Origin: Paenacidovorax caeni
GTDB taxonomy: Bacteria > Pseudomonadota > Gammaproteobacteria > Burkholderiales > Burkholderiaceae_C
Reading direction: 5' to 3'
DNA: 64,000 bases
Assembly (NCBI RefSeq): GCF_001298675.1
Contig: NZ_CYIG01000006.1
Coordinates: 46,287 to 110,286, forward strand
This document shows, piece after piece, positions 38,589-48,126 of this stretch. The notes under the pieces were generated by a model. It saw only the letters and a program-made list of their open reading frames with translations, did not search any database and was not told the origin of the DNA. The stretch's first letter is position 1. Each line of letters opens with the position of its first letter. Both the position numbers and the translations under genes were made by a program.

Positions 38589-40355
38589 TTAAAAACTCTC
38601 CCAATCGCCCTCATTCGCCGTGCTGGCAGGCTTGGGTTTGGCGGCAGGAGCCGCCAGCGGTGCGGCTGGCTTGGGTGCCGGCACCGCTGGCGACTTGACC
38701 GCCGCCGCGGGCTTGGTGGAGAGGCCCACCTTTTTCGCGGGTGCTGCGGCACGGGCCACGGGCGCGGCCACGCGCTGCGGCACGGGTGCATGCGCTGCCG
38801 CCGCATGCTGCTGCGCCAGGCGGAACACCGCCACAGCACCCACCAAGTCCTGCGCCTGCTGGTTCAGGCTGGCCGCCGCCGCTGCACTTTGCTCCACCAG
38901 GGCCGCATTCTGCTGCGTGGCATGGTCCATTTGGGTCACGGCTTCGCCCACCTGGGCCACGCCGCTGGCCTGCTCGCTGCTGGCGGCGCTGATTTCGCCC
39001 ATGATGTCGGTAACGCGGCGGATCGCTGTCACCACCTCCTCCATGGTCGAGCCCGCCTGGTCCACAAGCTGCGAGCCCTGCTCCACGCGCTCCACGCTGG
39101 CGGTGATCAAGGATTTGATCTCCTTGGCCGCATCGGCACTGCGCTGTGCCAAGGAACGCACCTCTCCCGCCACCACAGCGAAGCCCCGGCCCTGCTCGCC
39201 CGCGCGTGCCGCCTCGACGGCGGCATTCAGTGCCAGGATATTGGTCTGGAAAGCGATGCCGTCAATCACGCCAATGATGTCGGCAATGCGGCGCGAGCTG
39301 TCGTTGATGCCGCGCATGGTGTCCACCACCTGCGCCACCACCTCGCCACCGTGGGTGGCGACGGTCGAGGCATTCAAAGCCAGTTGGTTGGCCTGGCGTG
39401 CGTTGTCGGCATTCTGGCGCACGGTAGAGCCCAGCTGCTCCATCGAAGCGGCAGTCTCCTCCAGGGCGCTGGCCTGGCTCTCCGTGCGTCCCGACAGGTC
39501 ACTGTTGCCCTGGGCGATCTCGGCGCTGGCGGTGGCGACGCCCTCGGCGTTGCTGCGCACCTCCGAGACCACTGCCGCCAACTTGTCGCGCATTTCTATC
39601 AGGCCCTGCAGCAACTGGCCAATTTCATCGCGCGAACGGACACTGAGGGAAACAGCCAGGTTGCCGTTGGCGATTTCGCGCGTGGCACGCACGGCTTCGT
39701 CGACCGGCACGGTGATCAGCCGCGTGATCCACCACCCCAGTGCCACGGCCACGGCCACGGCCAGCGCCAGCCCAGCGCCAACCATGGCCCGCGCCGCATC
39801 GTAGGACGCTTGCGACGCCTTGTAGGCCTTGTCCGCGCCATCGGTATTGATTTTGGCAAGCCGGCCGATGGTCTCGGCCATGGCGATAAAGGCTTTTTGC
39901 GAATCCCCGTACAGCAGCTTTGCGGTGTCGGCCTGCGCCCCGCCCTCCTTGGCCAGCGCCAAAAGCTGCGCTTGCACCTTCAGGTAGGCCTCGCGCGACT
40001 GCTTGAACTCCTCGTAGGTCTTGACCTCCTGTGGCGTGACCATCGGCGCATACACCTTCTCCTGGTCCGCGAGGATCTTGTCAACCGCCAGCACATCCTG
40101 CGCCAGCCGCGCCTTTTCCTCGGGGGACTCGGACAAGGCCAAACCAACTTCGCTAGCTCGCAGGCGGTTGGCGGTGGCCCGCATCTCCCCCAATATGTGC
40201 ACGCTGGGCAGCCAGTTGGTTGCGATATCGTGCGTGTCCTCATGGACATCGCTGAGCTGTACCAGTGCCAGCACACCCACCAGCAGGCTCAGCAGAACCA
40301 TGGCAATGAAAGCCAGGCCCAGTTTCATACCGATGCGCAGATTGGAGAATCCCAT
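38589..40355 (-). CDS. Methyl-accepting chemotaxis protein
   Basis: Transmembrane chemoreceptor, 588 residues: membrane segment 1 (~residues 11-33, [23 protein letters not shown]), a periplasmic four-helix-bundle sensor of about 155 residues, membrane segment 2 (~190-210), HAMP ([26 protein letters not shown]), then the methylated cytoplasmic hairpin with the CheW/CheA tip [52 protein letters not shown]. An alanine/proline-rich linker of ~60 residues ends in GDWESF, an NWETF-like tether for CheR/CheB. The ligand is unknown. A cheW gene precedes it in the same operon. Confidence 0.95.
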   Translation of the reverse strand: MGFSNLRIGMKLGLAFIAMVLLSLLVGVLALVQLSDVHEDTHDIATNWLPSVHILGEMRATANRLRASEVGLALSESPEEKARLAQDVLAVDKILADQEKVYAPMVTPQEVKTYEEFKQSREAYLKVQAQLLALAKEGGAQADTAKLLYGDSQKAFIAMAETIGRLAKINTDGADKAYKASQASYDAARAMVGAGLALAVAVAVALGWWITRLITVPVDEAVRATREIANGNLAVSLSVRSRDEIGQLLQGLIEMRDKLAAVVSEVRSNAEGVATASAEIAQGNSDLSGRTESQASALEETAASMEQLGSTVRQNADNARQANQLALNASTVATHGGEVVAQVVDTMRGINDSSRRIADIIGVIDGIAFQTNILALNAAVEAARAGEQGRGFAVVAGEVRSLAQRSADAAKEIKSLITASVERVEQGSQLVDQAGSTMEEVVTAIRRVTDIMGEISAASSEQASGVAQVGEAVTQMDHATQQNAALVEQSAAAAASLNQQAQDLVGAVAVFRLAQQHAAAAHAPVPQRVAAPVARAAAPAKKVGLSTKPAAAVKSPAVPAPKPAAPLAAPAAKPKPASTANEGDWESF

Positions 40356-40422
40356 TTTGGCGCCTCACATTTCCTACAAGGCCTAACGAATACAAAAAGT
40401 GGCCTGGCTTCGGCTCAAAAAC

Positions 40423-40929
40423 TCACGCCGTGGCCACTGCTTTGACGAGGCCCATTTCGCTGCTGCTCAGCAGCGACTCGATATCCACCACGATCAGCAT
40501 GCGCTCGCCCACCGAGGCGATGCCACGCACGAACGCCGAGTCCACCTGGCTCTGGAACTGGGGGGCAGGCTTGATGGAGTCGGCCGTCAGCGCCACCACA
40601 TCGGCCACGGCATCAACCACCGCACCCAGCACCGTGCCCGCCACGTTCAGGATGATGACCACAGTGAAGTCTGTGTAATCGGCCGTGGCGCAATGCAGCT
40701 TGAGGCGCAAATCAACGATGGGCACGATCACGCCGCGCAGGTCAATCACGCCCTTGATGAAATCCGGCGCATGCGCCATGCGCGTGGGCTGCTCGTAGGA
40801 ACGGATTTCCTGCACACGCAGGATGTCGATGCCGTACTCCTCCGTGCCGAGTCGGAACGTAAGGTACTCCGAGGCGCTGCCGGCGGCGGCCCCCGTGCGT
40901 TGCGTGGAAGACGGGGAGGATGTAGCCAT
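40423..40929 (-). CDS. cheW: Chemotaxis coupling protein CheW
   Basis: Scaffold between receptors and the kinase CheA. The 168 residues show the CheW core EYLTFRLGTEEYGIDILRVQEIRSYEQPTRMAHAPDFIKGVIDLRGVIVPIVDLRLKL and ILNVAGTVLGAVVDAVADVVALTADSI, ending with GERMLIVVDIESLLSS. I chose ATG 40929 (MATSSPSSTQR). It stands 67 nt before the MCP gene on the same strand. No other che gene is in the window, so it probably serves this receptor within a system encoded elsewhere. Confidence 0.94.
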   Translation of the reverse strand: MATSSPSSTQRTGAAAGSASEYLTFRLGTEEYGIDILRVQEIRSYEQPTRMAHAPDFIKGVIDLRGVIVPIVDLRLKLHCATADYTDFTVVIILNVAGTVLGAVVDAVADVVALTADSIKPAPQFQSQVDSAFVRGIASVGERMLIVVDIESLLSSSEMGLVKAVATA

Positions 40930-41073
40930 GTCGATGTCCTTCAGGATGCACAAAAACTGCGATGGGCCGCACAGCAAGGAATGCGCTGCACGATTTGCAA
41001 CATTTTGGCCGATTTTCCAGCGCCTGCAGCCCTGTTACGAACCCGTAGCGCACCGGCAACCCCTACCAGCCAA

Positions 41074-41117
41074 AAAGAAAGAGCATGCGTGCCACGGGGC
41101 ACACATGCTCTTTCTTT
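41074..41117 (-). terminator. Long terminator hairpin after ppa
   Basis: AAAGAAAGAGCATG and GTGCC pair perfectly with GGCAC and CATGCTCTTTCTTT, 19 bp in all with one opposed mismatch and a 4-nt tip (ACGG). On the minus strand the stem runs into a T tract. It overlaps the edge of a repeat copy. Confidence 0.75.
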
Positions 41118-41162
41118 CATAGCTTCTAGCGCTTGATGGATAAGCGCTGGAAGCCATTTTTC
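41104..41162 (+). repeat. Two-hairpin palindromic repeat after ppa
   Basis: TTTCATAGCTTCTAGCGCTT, then GATGGATAAGCGCTGGAAGC and CATTTTTC. The second hairpin TAGCGCTT/AAGCGCT is perfect. It fills the space between the ppa stop and its terminator. Confidence 0.85.
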
Positions 41163-41168
41163 ATGCCA

Positions 41169-41705
41169 TCAGGCCTGTGCCTTCAGGTAGTTTTCAGCGC
41201 CGTCGAGTATTTCCTTGTGGGCGGCATCGATGCCTTCCCAGCCCAACACCTTGACCCACTTGCCCTCTTCCAGATCCTTGTAGTGCTCAAAGAAGTGACT
41301 GATGGCCTTCAGGCGCATGGGGTTCACGTCCTCCACGGTCTTCCAGGGCTCGTACATCTTCAGAATCTTGGTGGTGGGCACAGCCAGCACCTTGCCGTCA
41401 ATGCCGGCCTCGTCTTCCATCTTCAGAATGCCCAGCGCGCGGCAGGGCACCACCACGCCGGGGTGCAGCGGGTACGGGGTGATCACCAGTACGTCCACGG
41501 GGTCGCCGTCACCCGAGAGGGTCTGGGGCACGTAGCCGTAGTTGCAGGGGTAGTACATGGCCGTGGTCAGGAAACGGTCCACGAAGACGGCGCCCGACTC
41601 CTTGTCCACCTCGTACTTGACGGGATCGGACTCGGCCGGGATCTCGATCACCACATTGAAGTTTTCAGGAAGGTTCTTGCCGGGCTTGACGTTGTTGAGC
41701 GACAT
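41169..41705 (-). CDS. ppa: Soluble family I inorganic pyrophosphatase
   Basis: Cytoplasmic Mg-dependent hydrolysis of pyrophosphate to phosphate, pulling polymer synthesis forward. The 178 residues show [45 protein letters not shown], the family signature [10 protein letters not shown] and the metal-binding [19 protein letters not shown]. Length and motifs are those of the E. coli enzyme. It is divergent from the membrane pyrophosphatase hppA across 259 nt, so the cell has both forms side by side. Confidence 0.97.
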   Translation of the reverse strand: MSLNNVKPGKNLPENFNVVIEIPAESDPVKYEVDKESGAVFVDRFLTTAMYYPCNYGYVPQTLSGDGDPVDVLVITPYPLHPGVVVPCRALGILKMEDEAGIDGKVLAVPTTKILKMYEPWKTVEDVNPMRLKAISHFFEHYKDLEEGKWVKVLGWEGIDAAHKEILDGAENYLKAQA

Positions 41706-41811
41706 GGGTTTGGGGGTCTGAGTAAGGATGTGGAGCGCATCGCGCCAAAGCTGCCACGCTGCGGCCTTGGTGCGAAACGGCCACGGATTTTAGGCGCTCG
41801 CGCCTTGCACC

Positions 41812-41840
41812 TTGCTTGCAGTCGCCAGTTTGGCGTTAAA
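41812..41840 (+). promoter_or_regulatory. Candidate hppA promoter
   Basis: TTGCTT (41812-41817), 17 nt, GTTAAA (41835-41840). Moderate fit. It would give a leader of about 118 nt that contains the inverted repeat at 41894-41935. Confidence 0.35.
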
Positions 41841-41893
41841 TGGCTGCGTTGGCCAATCGTCTCGCCCCATGCCTCCCATCCGGCGGAGCACGA

Positions 41894-41935
41894 GGAAGCA
41901 ACGCAGCGGAAGCAATTTCCACCGGCGTTGCTTCC
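41894..41935 (+). promoter_or_regulatory. Large inverted repeat in the hppA leader
   Basis: Perfect 11-nt arms GGAAGCAACGC and GCGTTGCTTCC enclose 20 nt, which themselves hold a GGAA...TTCC mini-stem. The fold ends 18 nt before the GGAG of hppA. It could be a regulatory RNA fold or a protein-binding site. Confidence 0.5.
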
Positions 41936-41964
41936 ACCCGTGTACCCCTTTTTGGAGACCGAGT

Positions 41965-44040
41965 ATGGCGGCATCGACGGCATTGACTTCCCCTCTGATA
42001 CTGGCCCTGGTTTGCGGATTGCTCGCGGTGGCCTACGGCCTGTGGGCGCGCGGCTGGATCTTGGCCAAGGACGCAGGAAACCCGCGCATGCAGGAGATCG
42101 CCGCCGCCATCCAGGCGGGTGCTGCGGCCTACCTGGCGCGCCAGTACAAGACCATCGCCCTCGTCGGCGTGGTGCTGGCGCTTTTGATTGGGGCCTTCCT
42201 CGACGCCACCACGGCCATCGGCTTCGTGGTGGGCGCCGTCCTCTCCGGTGCCTGCGGCTTCATCGGCATGAACGTCTCGGTGCGGGCCAACGTGCGCACG
42301 GCCCAGGCCGCCACCCAGGGCATGGGACCAGCGCTGGATGTGGCGTTTCGCGGCGGCGCCATCACCGGCATGCTGGTGGTGGGGCTGGGGCTGCTGGGCG
42401 TCACCGGCTTCGCCTGGTTCCTGCTGGGCCGTGCCGGGTCGGATGCCTCGCTGGCCGGCACGCTCAATCCGCTGATCGGCTTCGCTTTCGGCTCTTCGCT
42501 CATTTCCATCTTCGCGCGCCTGGGCGGCGGCATCTTCACCAAGGGCGCAGACGTAGGCGCTGACCTGGTGGGCAAGGTGGAGGCCGGTATTCCAGAAGAT
42601 GACCCACGCAACCCCGCCGTCATCGCTGACAACGTGGGCGACAACGTGGGCGACTGCGCCGGCATGGCCGCCGACCTGTTCGAGACCTACGCCGTCACGC
42701 TCATCGCCACCATGGTGCTGGGCGCGCTGCTGGTGGGCACGGCCCCTGCGGCGGCCGTGGCCTACCCGCTGGTGCTGGGTGCCGTGTCCATCGTGGCATC
42801 CATCATTGGCTGCTTCTTCGTCAAGGCCAGCCCGGGCATGAAGAACGTGATGCCCGCGCTGTACAAGGGCCTGGCCATCGCCGGCGCGCTGTCGCTCGTC
42901 GCCTTCTGGTTCGTCACCGCCTGGGTAGTGCCCGACAACGCGCTGGGCGCTACGGGCGCGCAGGCGCGCCTGTTTGGTGCCTGTGCCACGGGCCTGGTGC
43001 TGACGGCCGCGCTGGTGTGGATCACCGAGTTTTACACCGGCACGCAGTATGCGCCGGTGCGTCACATCGCCCAGGCCTCCACCACGGGGCATGGCACCAA
43101 CATCATCGCGGGGCTGGGCGTGTCGATGCGCTCCACGGCCTGGCCGGTGCTGTTCGTGTGCATCGCCATCGTGGTGTCGTACGCGCTGGCCGGGCTCTAC
43201 GGCGTGGCGGTGGCGGCCATGTCGATGCTCTCCATGGCGGGCATCGTCGTCGCCCTGGATGCCTACGGCCCAATCACCGACAACGCCGGCGGCATCGCCG
43301 AGATGAGCGAACTGCCCCCCAGCGTGCGCGACATCACCGACCCGCTGGACGCCGTAGGCAACACGACCAAGGCCGTGACCAAGGGCTACGCCATCGGCTC
43401 GGCCGGCCTGGCGGCGCTGGTGCTGTTCGCCGACTACACCCACAAGCTGGAAAGCTACGGCATGGCCGTGCGTTTCGACCTGTCCGACCCCATGGTCATC
43501 GTCGGGCTGTTCATTGGTGGGCTGATCCCCTACCTGTTCGGCGCCATGGCCATGGAGGCCGTGGGCCGCGCCGCAGGCAGTGTGGTGGTGGAGGTGCGCC
43601 GCCAGTTCCAGAGCATCCAGGGCATCATGGAAGGCACGGCCAAGCCTGAGTACGGCAAAGCCGTGGACATGCTGACCAGTGCCGCCATCAAGGAAATGAT
43701 CGTGCCCAGCCTGCTGCCCGTGGCGGTGCCCATCGTGGTGGGCCTGCTGCTCGGGCCGAAGGCCCTCGGAGGCCTGCTCATGGGCACCATCGTCACCGGC
43801 CTGTTCGTGGCCATTTCCATGTGCACCGGCGGCGGCGCCTGGGACAACGCCAAAAAGTACATCGAAGACGGCCACCACGGCGGCAAGGGCAGCGAGGCAC
43901 ACAAGGCCGCCGTCACCGGCGACACGGTGGGCGACCCTTATAAGGATACGGCCGGCCCCGCAGTGAACCCCCTCATCAAGATCATCAACATCGTGGCGCT
44001 GCTCATCGTGCCACTGGTGGTCAAATTCCATGCGGGTTGA
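41965..44040 (+). CDS. hppA: Membrane-bound proton-translocating pyrophosphatase, K+-independent type
   Basis: Integral membrane pump (about 16 helices, 691 residues) that couples pyrophosphate hydrolysis to proton export. The pyrophosphate site is clear: [54 protein letters not shown] and, near the C-terminus, [22 protein letters not shown]. The segment GNTTKAVT has Lys and Thr at the two places that, in the work on Carboxydothermus and relatives, mark K+-independent proton pumps. I chose ATG 41965 ([10 protein letters not shown]), 8 nt after GGAG. It is divergent from the soluble ppa. Confidence 0.95.
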   Translation: MAASTALTSPLILALVCGLLAVAYGLWARGWILAKDAGNPRMQEIAAAIQAGAAAYLARQYKTIALVGVVLALLIGAFLDATTAIGFVVGAVLSGACGFIGMNVSVRANVRTAQAATQGMGPALDVAFRGGAITGMLVVGLGLLGVTGFAWFLLGRAGSDASLAGTLNPLIGFAFGSSLISIFARLGGGIFTKGADVGADLVGKVEAGIPEDDPRNPAVIADNVGDNVGDCAGMAADLFETYAVTLIATMVLGALLVGTAPAAAVAYPLVLGAVSIVASIIGCFFVKASPGMKNVMPALYKGLAIAGALSLVAFWFVTAWVVPDNALGATGAQARLFGACATGLVLTAALVWITEFYTGTQYAPVRHIAQASTTGHGTNIIAGLGVSMRSTAWPVLFVCIAIVVSYALAGLYGVAVAAMSMLSMAGIVVALDAYGPITDNAGGIAEMSELPPSVRDITDPLDAVGNTTKAVTKGYAIGSAGLAALVLFADYTHKLESYGMAVRFDLSDPMVIVGLFIGGLIPYLFGAMAMEAVGRAAGSVVVEVRRQFQSIQGIMEGTAKPEYGKAVDMLTSAAIKEMIVPSLLPVAVPIVVGLLLGPKALGGLLMGTIVTGLFVAISMCTGGGAWDNAKKYIEDGHHGGKGSEAHKAAVTGDTVGDPYKDTAGPAVNPLIKIINIVALLIVPLVVKFHAG

Positions 44041-44059
44041 AGTGGTTTGAGCACAGCGC

Positions 44060-44105
44060 CTGGGAAGGGGCGGGCAGCAGGGGTGTTACCCTGCGCCCTT
44101 CCCAG
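44060..44105 (+). other. Hairpin after hppA
   Basis: CTGGGAAGGG and CCCTTCCCAG form a perfect 10-bp outer stem, and GCAGGG/CCCTGC an inner stem. There is no T run, so it is perhaps an mRNA 3'-end stabiliser or Rho-linked structure rather than an intrinsic terminator. Confidence 0.45.
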
Positions 44106-44170
44106 CCGCGAGTGCGCATCTGATGGCAGCAGGCGGCATACGATGGCGCACGCCGGCATTTATCCAGACG

Positions 44171-46489
44171 ATGATGGACGCGAAACACGTCACCCCCTCT
44201 CCCCCTGCCGACCTCGGCACCGCGCTGCACCAGCGCCTCATCCATGACGTGCTGACCGACTCCAGGCATTTCATGGAGCACATCGCAGAGGCCGCGCGCC
44301 AGTCTCTGCGGGCGCGTGAAGACATGGCGCGCACGGCCGGTGAGCACCAGGCCATGCTCGAAGCCCGCCAGCGCCTGTCGCAACTGGCCCCCGTGATGTG
44401 CGAGCGCTACCCCACCGCGCTGCGCAACGCGCTCGACCAGGCAATCGCCCAAAAGCAGAAATCCACGCGCGCGCTGTCCAGCATCCATTTCGACGACCTC
44501 GAACTGATGGACGAAACCCAGATCAGCGAGAGCGTCGAGCGTGCCCGTGCGCAGCAAATGCTGGCTGCCGCGGTAGATGGGCCGCAGGCTGATTTCGACG
44601 CCCTCATGAGCGCGGCCCAGGGCCTGACCACCGTCCGCCCCGAGCACAACCCGCTGCGCCCGGAGGTCTTCTTGCAGGCGCTGCAAAGTGTGGTGGCGCA
44701 AATGCAGACCACCAACCAGGTGCGGCACGACTGGATGGGCCACCTGGCCCAGGCCCTGGGCAGCGAACTGCGCAAGCTCTACCTGGCGCTCATCGAAAGG
44801 CTGCGGCAAGGCGACGTCCGCCCCGTGGGCTTCGCCATGCGCCAGTCCAACGGAAAGTACGTCTATCTCGCACCCTCTGAAGGCAACATCGCGCCAGGCT
44901 TCGGCCCCGAGAAAGAGGAAGACGCACCACAGGCCGCGCAGGCCGACGCGCGGCTCACGCTCGACCGCCTGCGCCGCCTACTGCTGGGCGAACTCACCGA
45001 GGCACCTGCGCCAGCCCCGGCCGCGCAGGAGGACTTCGCCGAGCGCTTCTCGCGCGAGTTCGAGGGCCCCGGCGCCTTCCCCGCGCTGGAGCCGCCCAGC
45101 ACCGACTTCGCCGCCACCGTGCCCGCCGCCTTCGAGGCACTGCAGGAGATGAACCAAGTCGACCACATGATGCAACGCCTGGGCGAGCAGCGCGCCCAGC
45201 CCGGCGGCGCAGCCGGCTACGCCGCCCTGCGCCAGCACCCGGGCGGGCTGGGGCAGGCCTTGAGCATGGAAGTGGTGGCGCTGATGGTGGACAACATCGC
45301 GCGCGACGAGCGGCTGCTCTGGCCCGTGCAGCAATTCATCCGAACGCTCGAACCGGCCCTGCTGCAACTGGCCCTGGCCGACCCGCGCTTCTTCAGCCAC
45401 AAAGACCACCCCGCCCGCCGCCTGCTGCAGGAAATCACCAACCGCAGCCTGGCCTTTCCCCACACCAAAGCGTCCGGATTCGACAGCTTCATGCAGTCGC
45501 TGCTCCAGATCGCCGGCAGCCTGGCGACCGCCGACATCGACGGCCAGGCGCCCTTCGAGCGAATTCTGGAGGAATTGAAGGCTGCCTGGGCCGAAAGCGA
45601 GCAGGCGCGCGAACGCGAACGGCAGCGCGCCATCGAAGCCCTGCAGCACGCCGAGCAGCGCCACCTGCTGGCCGCGCAGATGTCGCGCGAGATCTGGCTG
45701 CTGCCGCAGATGGACAAGGTTCCCGGTGAAATTTCGCGCTTTCTGCTCGGCCCCTGGGTCAAGGTCATGGCCCAGGCACGCCTGACGGACCCGACGGGCA
45801 ATGCCGACCCGGGCCGCTACCGCGAGACCGTAGACGCCCTGCTCTGGAGCGCGCAGCCCGAGCTGACCCGCGCGAACACCAGCCAGCTCGCGCGCTTGGT
45901 GCCCAAGCTGCTGTCCAAGCTGCGCGAAGGCCTGGCATCCATCGACTACCCGCCCGCGCAGACGCACGCCTTCTTCGACCTGCTCATGCAGTTGCACCAG
46001 GAAGCGTTCCGCCCCGCGCCGGCCGCAGCGCCCCGCCCGCCACAGCCGACCCTGCCGCCCGCCGCCACTGGCACGGCGCCCTCCCGGCCGGCGCTGCCGC
46101 CGGACGACGAGCCCTGGATCGCGCCCTCGGAAGCCAAGGAGTCCGGCTTCATGGACGTAGCGCCAGACCCACAAGCGCCCCCCGCCACCAACGACACCAA
46201 CGACACCGACGGCGCGCCCAAGGCACCGCCCCTGGATATCGGCACCTGGGTAAACCTGCGGGTGAACGGCCAGTGGGAACGCATGCAGTTGTCCTGGATC
46301 GGCCCGCACAACACGCTCTTCCTCTTTACCGGCGCCAGCGGCCGTACCCAGTCGATGCCGCTGCGGCTGCTCAACCGCCTCATCGAACAAGGCACCATGC
46401 ACGTGCTCACACAGCAAACCGTGGTGGACAGCGCCCTCGATGCGGTGGCGCAAGCCGCCATGCGCAACAGCCTGGACAGCACGCGGTAA
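44171..46489 (+). CDS. DUF1631 family protein
   Basis: A 772-residue, mostly helical cytoplasmic protein of the DUF1631 family, common in beta- and gammaproteobacteria and without established function. The N-terminal ~270 residues (LHQRLIHDVLTDSRHFMEHIAEAARQSL..., KQKSTRALSSIHFDDLELMDETQISESVERARA) and the middle region (GGLGQALSMEVVALMVDNIARDERLLWPVQQFIRTLEPALLQLALADPRFFSHKDHPARRLLQEITNR) are typical. After a proline-rich linker the last ~90 residues (GTWVNLRVNGQWERMQLSWIGPHNTLFLFTGASGRTQSMPLRLLNRLIEQG) look like a small beta domain. I chose ATG 44171 (MMDAKHV); 44174 is as likely. It may be linked to c-di-GMP signalling as in some relatives, which I cannot show. Confidence 0.8.
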   Translation: MMDAKHVTPSPPADLGTALHQRLIHDVLTDSRHFMEHIAEAARQSLRAREDMARTAGEHQAMLEARQRLSQLAPVMCERYPTALRNALDQAIAQKQKSTRALSSIHFDDLELMDETQISESVERARAQQMLAAAVDGPQADFDALMSAAQGLTTVRPEHNPLRPEVFLQALQSVVAQMQTTNQVRHDWMGHLAQALGSELRKLYLALIERLRQGDVRPVGFAMRQSNGKYVYLAPSEGNIAPGFGPEKEEDAPQAAQADARLTLDRLRRLLLGELTEAPAPAPAAQEDFAERFSREFEGPGAFPALEPPSTDFAATVPAAFEALQEMNQVDHMMQRLGEQRAQPGGAAGYAALRQHPGGLGQALSMEVVALMVDNIARDERLLWPVQQFIRTLEPALLQLALADPRFFSHKDHPARRLLQEITNRSLAFPHTKASGFDSFMQSLLQIAGSLATADIDGQAPFERILEELKAAWAESEQARERERQRAIEALQHAEQRHLLAAQMSREIWLLPQMDKVPGEISRFLLGPWVKVMAQARLTDPTGNADPGRYRETVDALLWSAQPELTRANTSQLARLVPKLLSKLREGLASIDYPPAQTHAFFDLLMQLHQEAFRPAPAAAPRPPQPTLPPAATGTAPSRPALPPDDEPWIAPSEAKESGFMDVAPDPQAPPATNDTNDTDGAPKAPPLDIGTWVNLRVNGQWERMQLSWIGPHNTLFLFTGASGRTQSMPLRLLNRLIEQGTMHVLTQQTVVDSALDAVAQAAMRNSLDSTR

Positions 46490-46503
46490 GCGCACGGGCT
46501 GCA

Positions 46504-46555
46504 AACTCCTATTTCCATAGCAGCTAGCGCTTGGTGGATAAGCGCTAGCGCCATG
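46504..46555 (+). repeat. Two-hairpin palindromic repeat between DUF1631 and FemAB-like genes
   Basis: CTCCTATTTCCATAGCAGCT, then AGCGCTTGGTGGATAAGCGC and TAGCGCCATGTG. Both hairpins are intact: CTAT/ATAG and AGCGCTT/AAGCGCT. It lies in the 105-nt gap. Confidence 0.88.
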
Positions 46556-46594
46556 TGAAGCGGTGACAACGTAACGCCTCCGGCTCTGAGGGGC

Positions 46595-47848
46595 ATGCCC
46601 GCGCCCCTCTTGGCGGCGGACGGGTTTGTGGCACGATGGGTCCATCGGCATCCCCTCGAAACGCCCTTGCCTGCCCACGAACTGCGCATTGCGGACAGCC
46701 CAGCCGCCCTCTCTCCCGCCGCCTGGGACGCTTTGCTCGCCACCCAGCCGCTGCCTACGCCATTCATGCGCTATGCCTATCTGGCCGCGCTGCACGACAG
46801 CGGCAGCGCCACGCCGCGCACGGGCTGGGCACCGCGTTTTTTCACGCTGTGGCAGGGCAACGAGATGGTGGCCGCCTGCCCGCTGTACCTCAAGAGCCAT
46901 TCGTATGGCGAATACGTGTTCGACTGGGCCTGGGCCAGAGCCTACGAGGAACACGGCCTGCCCTACTACCCCAAGGCGGTGGTGGCCGTACCGTTCACAC
47001 CCGTGCCGGGGGCCCGCCTGCTGGCGCGCGACGCCAATGCGCGCGCCCTGCTGGTACAGGCCATGCGCCAATGGTGCGCATCGGAAGGCATCTCCTCCCT
47101 GCACGTGCTGTTCGCCAGCGACGACGACCTGCAGGCCTGCACGGCCCAGGGGCTGATGCAGCGCCACACGGTGCAGTTCCACTGGCAGAACAACGGCTAC
47201 ACCGACTTCGACGGCTTCCTTGCCAGCCTGGCGCAGGACAAACGCCGCAAGATTCGCCAGGAACGCCGCAAGGTGCGCGAGGCAGGCGTTACGTTCCGCC
47301 GGGTGCGCGGCACGGACATCACGCCGGCCGACTGGGACTTCTTCTACCGCTGCTACGAACGCACCTACCTCGAACACGGTAACCCGCCCTACCTCACGCG
47401 CGACTTCTTCACCCGCATGGCTGCGCACATGCCGAACAGCTGGCTGCTGTTCATCGCCGAGCGCGACGGCCGCCCGATTGCTAGCAGTCTGATAGCTGTC
47501 GGCGCTTCTCCTTCAAGCGCTGGAGACCAAAAAGACCCTGAAAACCTGGTGGCCTACGGCCGCTACTGGGGCGCGCTGGAGCGCGTGGACTGCCTGCATT
47601 TCGAGGCCTGCTACTACCAGCCGCTGCAGTGGTGCATCGGCCACGGCGTGCAGCGTTTCGAGGGCGGCGCGCAGGGCGAGCACAAGATGGCACGCGCCCT
47701 GCTGCCTGTGTCCACGGCAAGTGCACATTGGCTGGCCCACCCGGCCTTTGCCGACGCGGTGCAACGCTTCCTGTCGCGCGAGGGCGAAGGCATGACGCAA
47801 TATCTCGAGGCGCTACAGGCGCGCAACCCGTTCAAGCCAGCAGGCTGA
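46595..47848 (+). CDS. FemAB-like GNAT-fold acyltransferase (PF04339-type)
   Basis: A 417-residue member of the peptidogalycan-type/FemAB-like acyltransferase family (formerly DUF482); no substrate is established. Family blocks are LPTPFMRYAYLAALHDSGSA, AACPLYLKSHSYGEYVFDWAWARAYEEHGLPYYPK, FHWQNNGYTDFDGFLASLAQDKRRKIRQERRKV, YRCYERTYLEHGNPPYLTRDFF and YGRYWGALERVDCLHFEACYYQPLQWCIGHGVQRFEGGAQGEHKMARALLP. Between RPIASSLIA and YGRYWG, where relatives have a short turn, stands an extra stretch VGASPSSAGDQKDPENLVA that is encoded by a palindromic repeat copy. The start at 46595 is the first ATG; a later start is possible. Confidence 0.82.
   Translation: MPAPLLAADGFVARWVHRHPLETPLPAHELRIADSPAALSPAAWDALLATQPLPTPFMRYAYLAALHDSGSATPRTGWAPRFFTLWQGNEMVAACPLYLKSHSYGEYVFDWAWARAYEEHGLPYYPKAVVAVPFTPVPGARLLARDANARALLVQAMRQWCASEGISSLHVLFASDDDLQACTAQGLMQRHTVQFHWQNNGYTDFDGFLASLAQDKRRKIRQERRKVREAGVTFRRVRGTDITPADWDFFYRCYERTYLEHGNPPYLTRDFFTRMAAHMPNSWLLFIAERDGRPIASSLIAVGASPSSAGDQKDPENLVAYGRYWGALERVDCLHFEACYYQPLQWCIGHGVQRFEGGAQGEHKMARALLPVSTASAHWLAHPAFADAVQRFLSREGEGMTQYLEALQARNPFKPAG
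47479..47544 (+). repeat. Two-hairpin palindromic repeat inserted in the FemAB-like gene
   Basis: CTGATAGCTGTCGGCGCTTC, then TCCTTCAAGCGCTGGAGACC and AAAAAGACCCTGAAAA. The GGCGCTT/AAGCGCT stem and the GACCAAAAAGACCCTGAAAA tail are clear. It adds about 15 residues in frame. Confidence 0.85.
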
Positions 47849-47874
47849 CCGCCTGTGCTCTTTTCGCCTACAAT
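47845..47874 (+). promoter_or_regulatory. Promoter of the SRP RNA gene
   Basis: CTGACC (47845-47850), 18 nt, TACAAT (47869-47874). Transcription would start near 47880, at the predicted 5' end of the RNA. The -35 overlaps the stop of the preceding gene. Confidence 0.6.
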
Positions 47875-47879
47875 CCTTG

Positions 47880-47982
47880 GCTGACGGGCCTCCTCGCATG
47901 GGGAAGCGGCCAACCGGGTCAGGTGGGGAACCAAGCAGCCCTAACCGTGGATACAGTGCCGGGGGTAAGGCTCGTCAACTCC
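47880..47982 (+). ncRNA. ffs: Signal recognition particle 4.5S RNA
   Basis: Small bacterial SRP RNA that pairs with Ffh to send nascent membrane proteins to FtsY. The conserved domain IV is plain: GGTCAGG (47917-47923), the GGGGAA tetraloop region and CCAAGCAGCCCTAACC (47931-47946) as in the E. coli core with GGTCAGG...GGAA...AAGCAGCC. The ends pair: TGACGGGCCT (47882-47891) with AGGCTCGTCA (47969-47978), allowing one G-U pair. The length of about 100 nt is normal. It has its own promoter. No intrinsic terminator is seen after it. dnaX, a frequent neighbour, is absent. Confidence 0.9.
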
Positions 47983-48126
47983 CCCTCCTCCTTCTGCCTA
48001 TGCACGCACGCCCACGCTATGGTGCGGAGCGTCTTTCTGTGCACGCCGCTACAGCTCCAGCCCACCGTCGTTGTTAAGCGCATGGCGGCCACACAGCAGG
48101 CCTTGCCGCACTAAGATGGTGTTGGT

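Noticed and set aside
41836..44031. Open frame of about 731 codons on minus, opposite hppA
   Set aside because: Antisense shadow with extreme His/Gly content; hppA on plus is complete.
47877..48077. Short plus-strand open frames after the FemAB-like gene
   Set aside because: They cross the SRP RNA gene and have no family resemblance.
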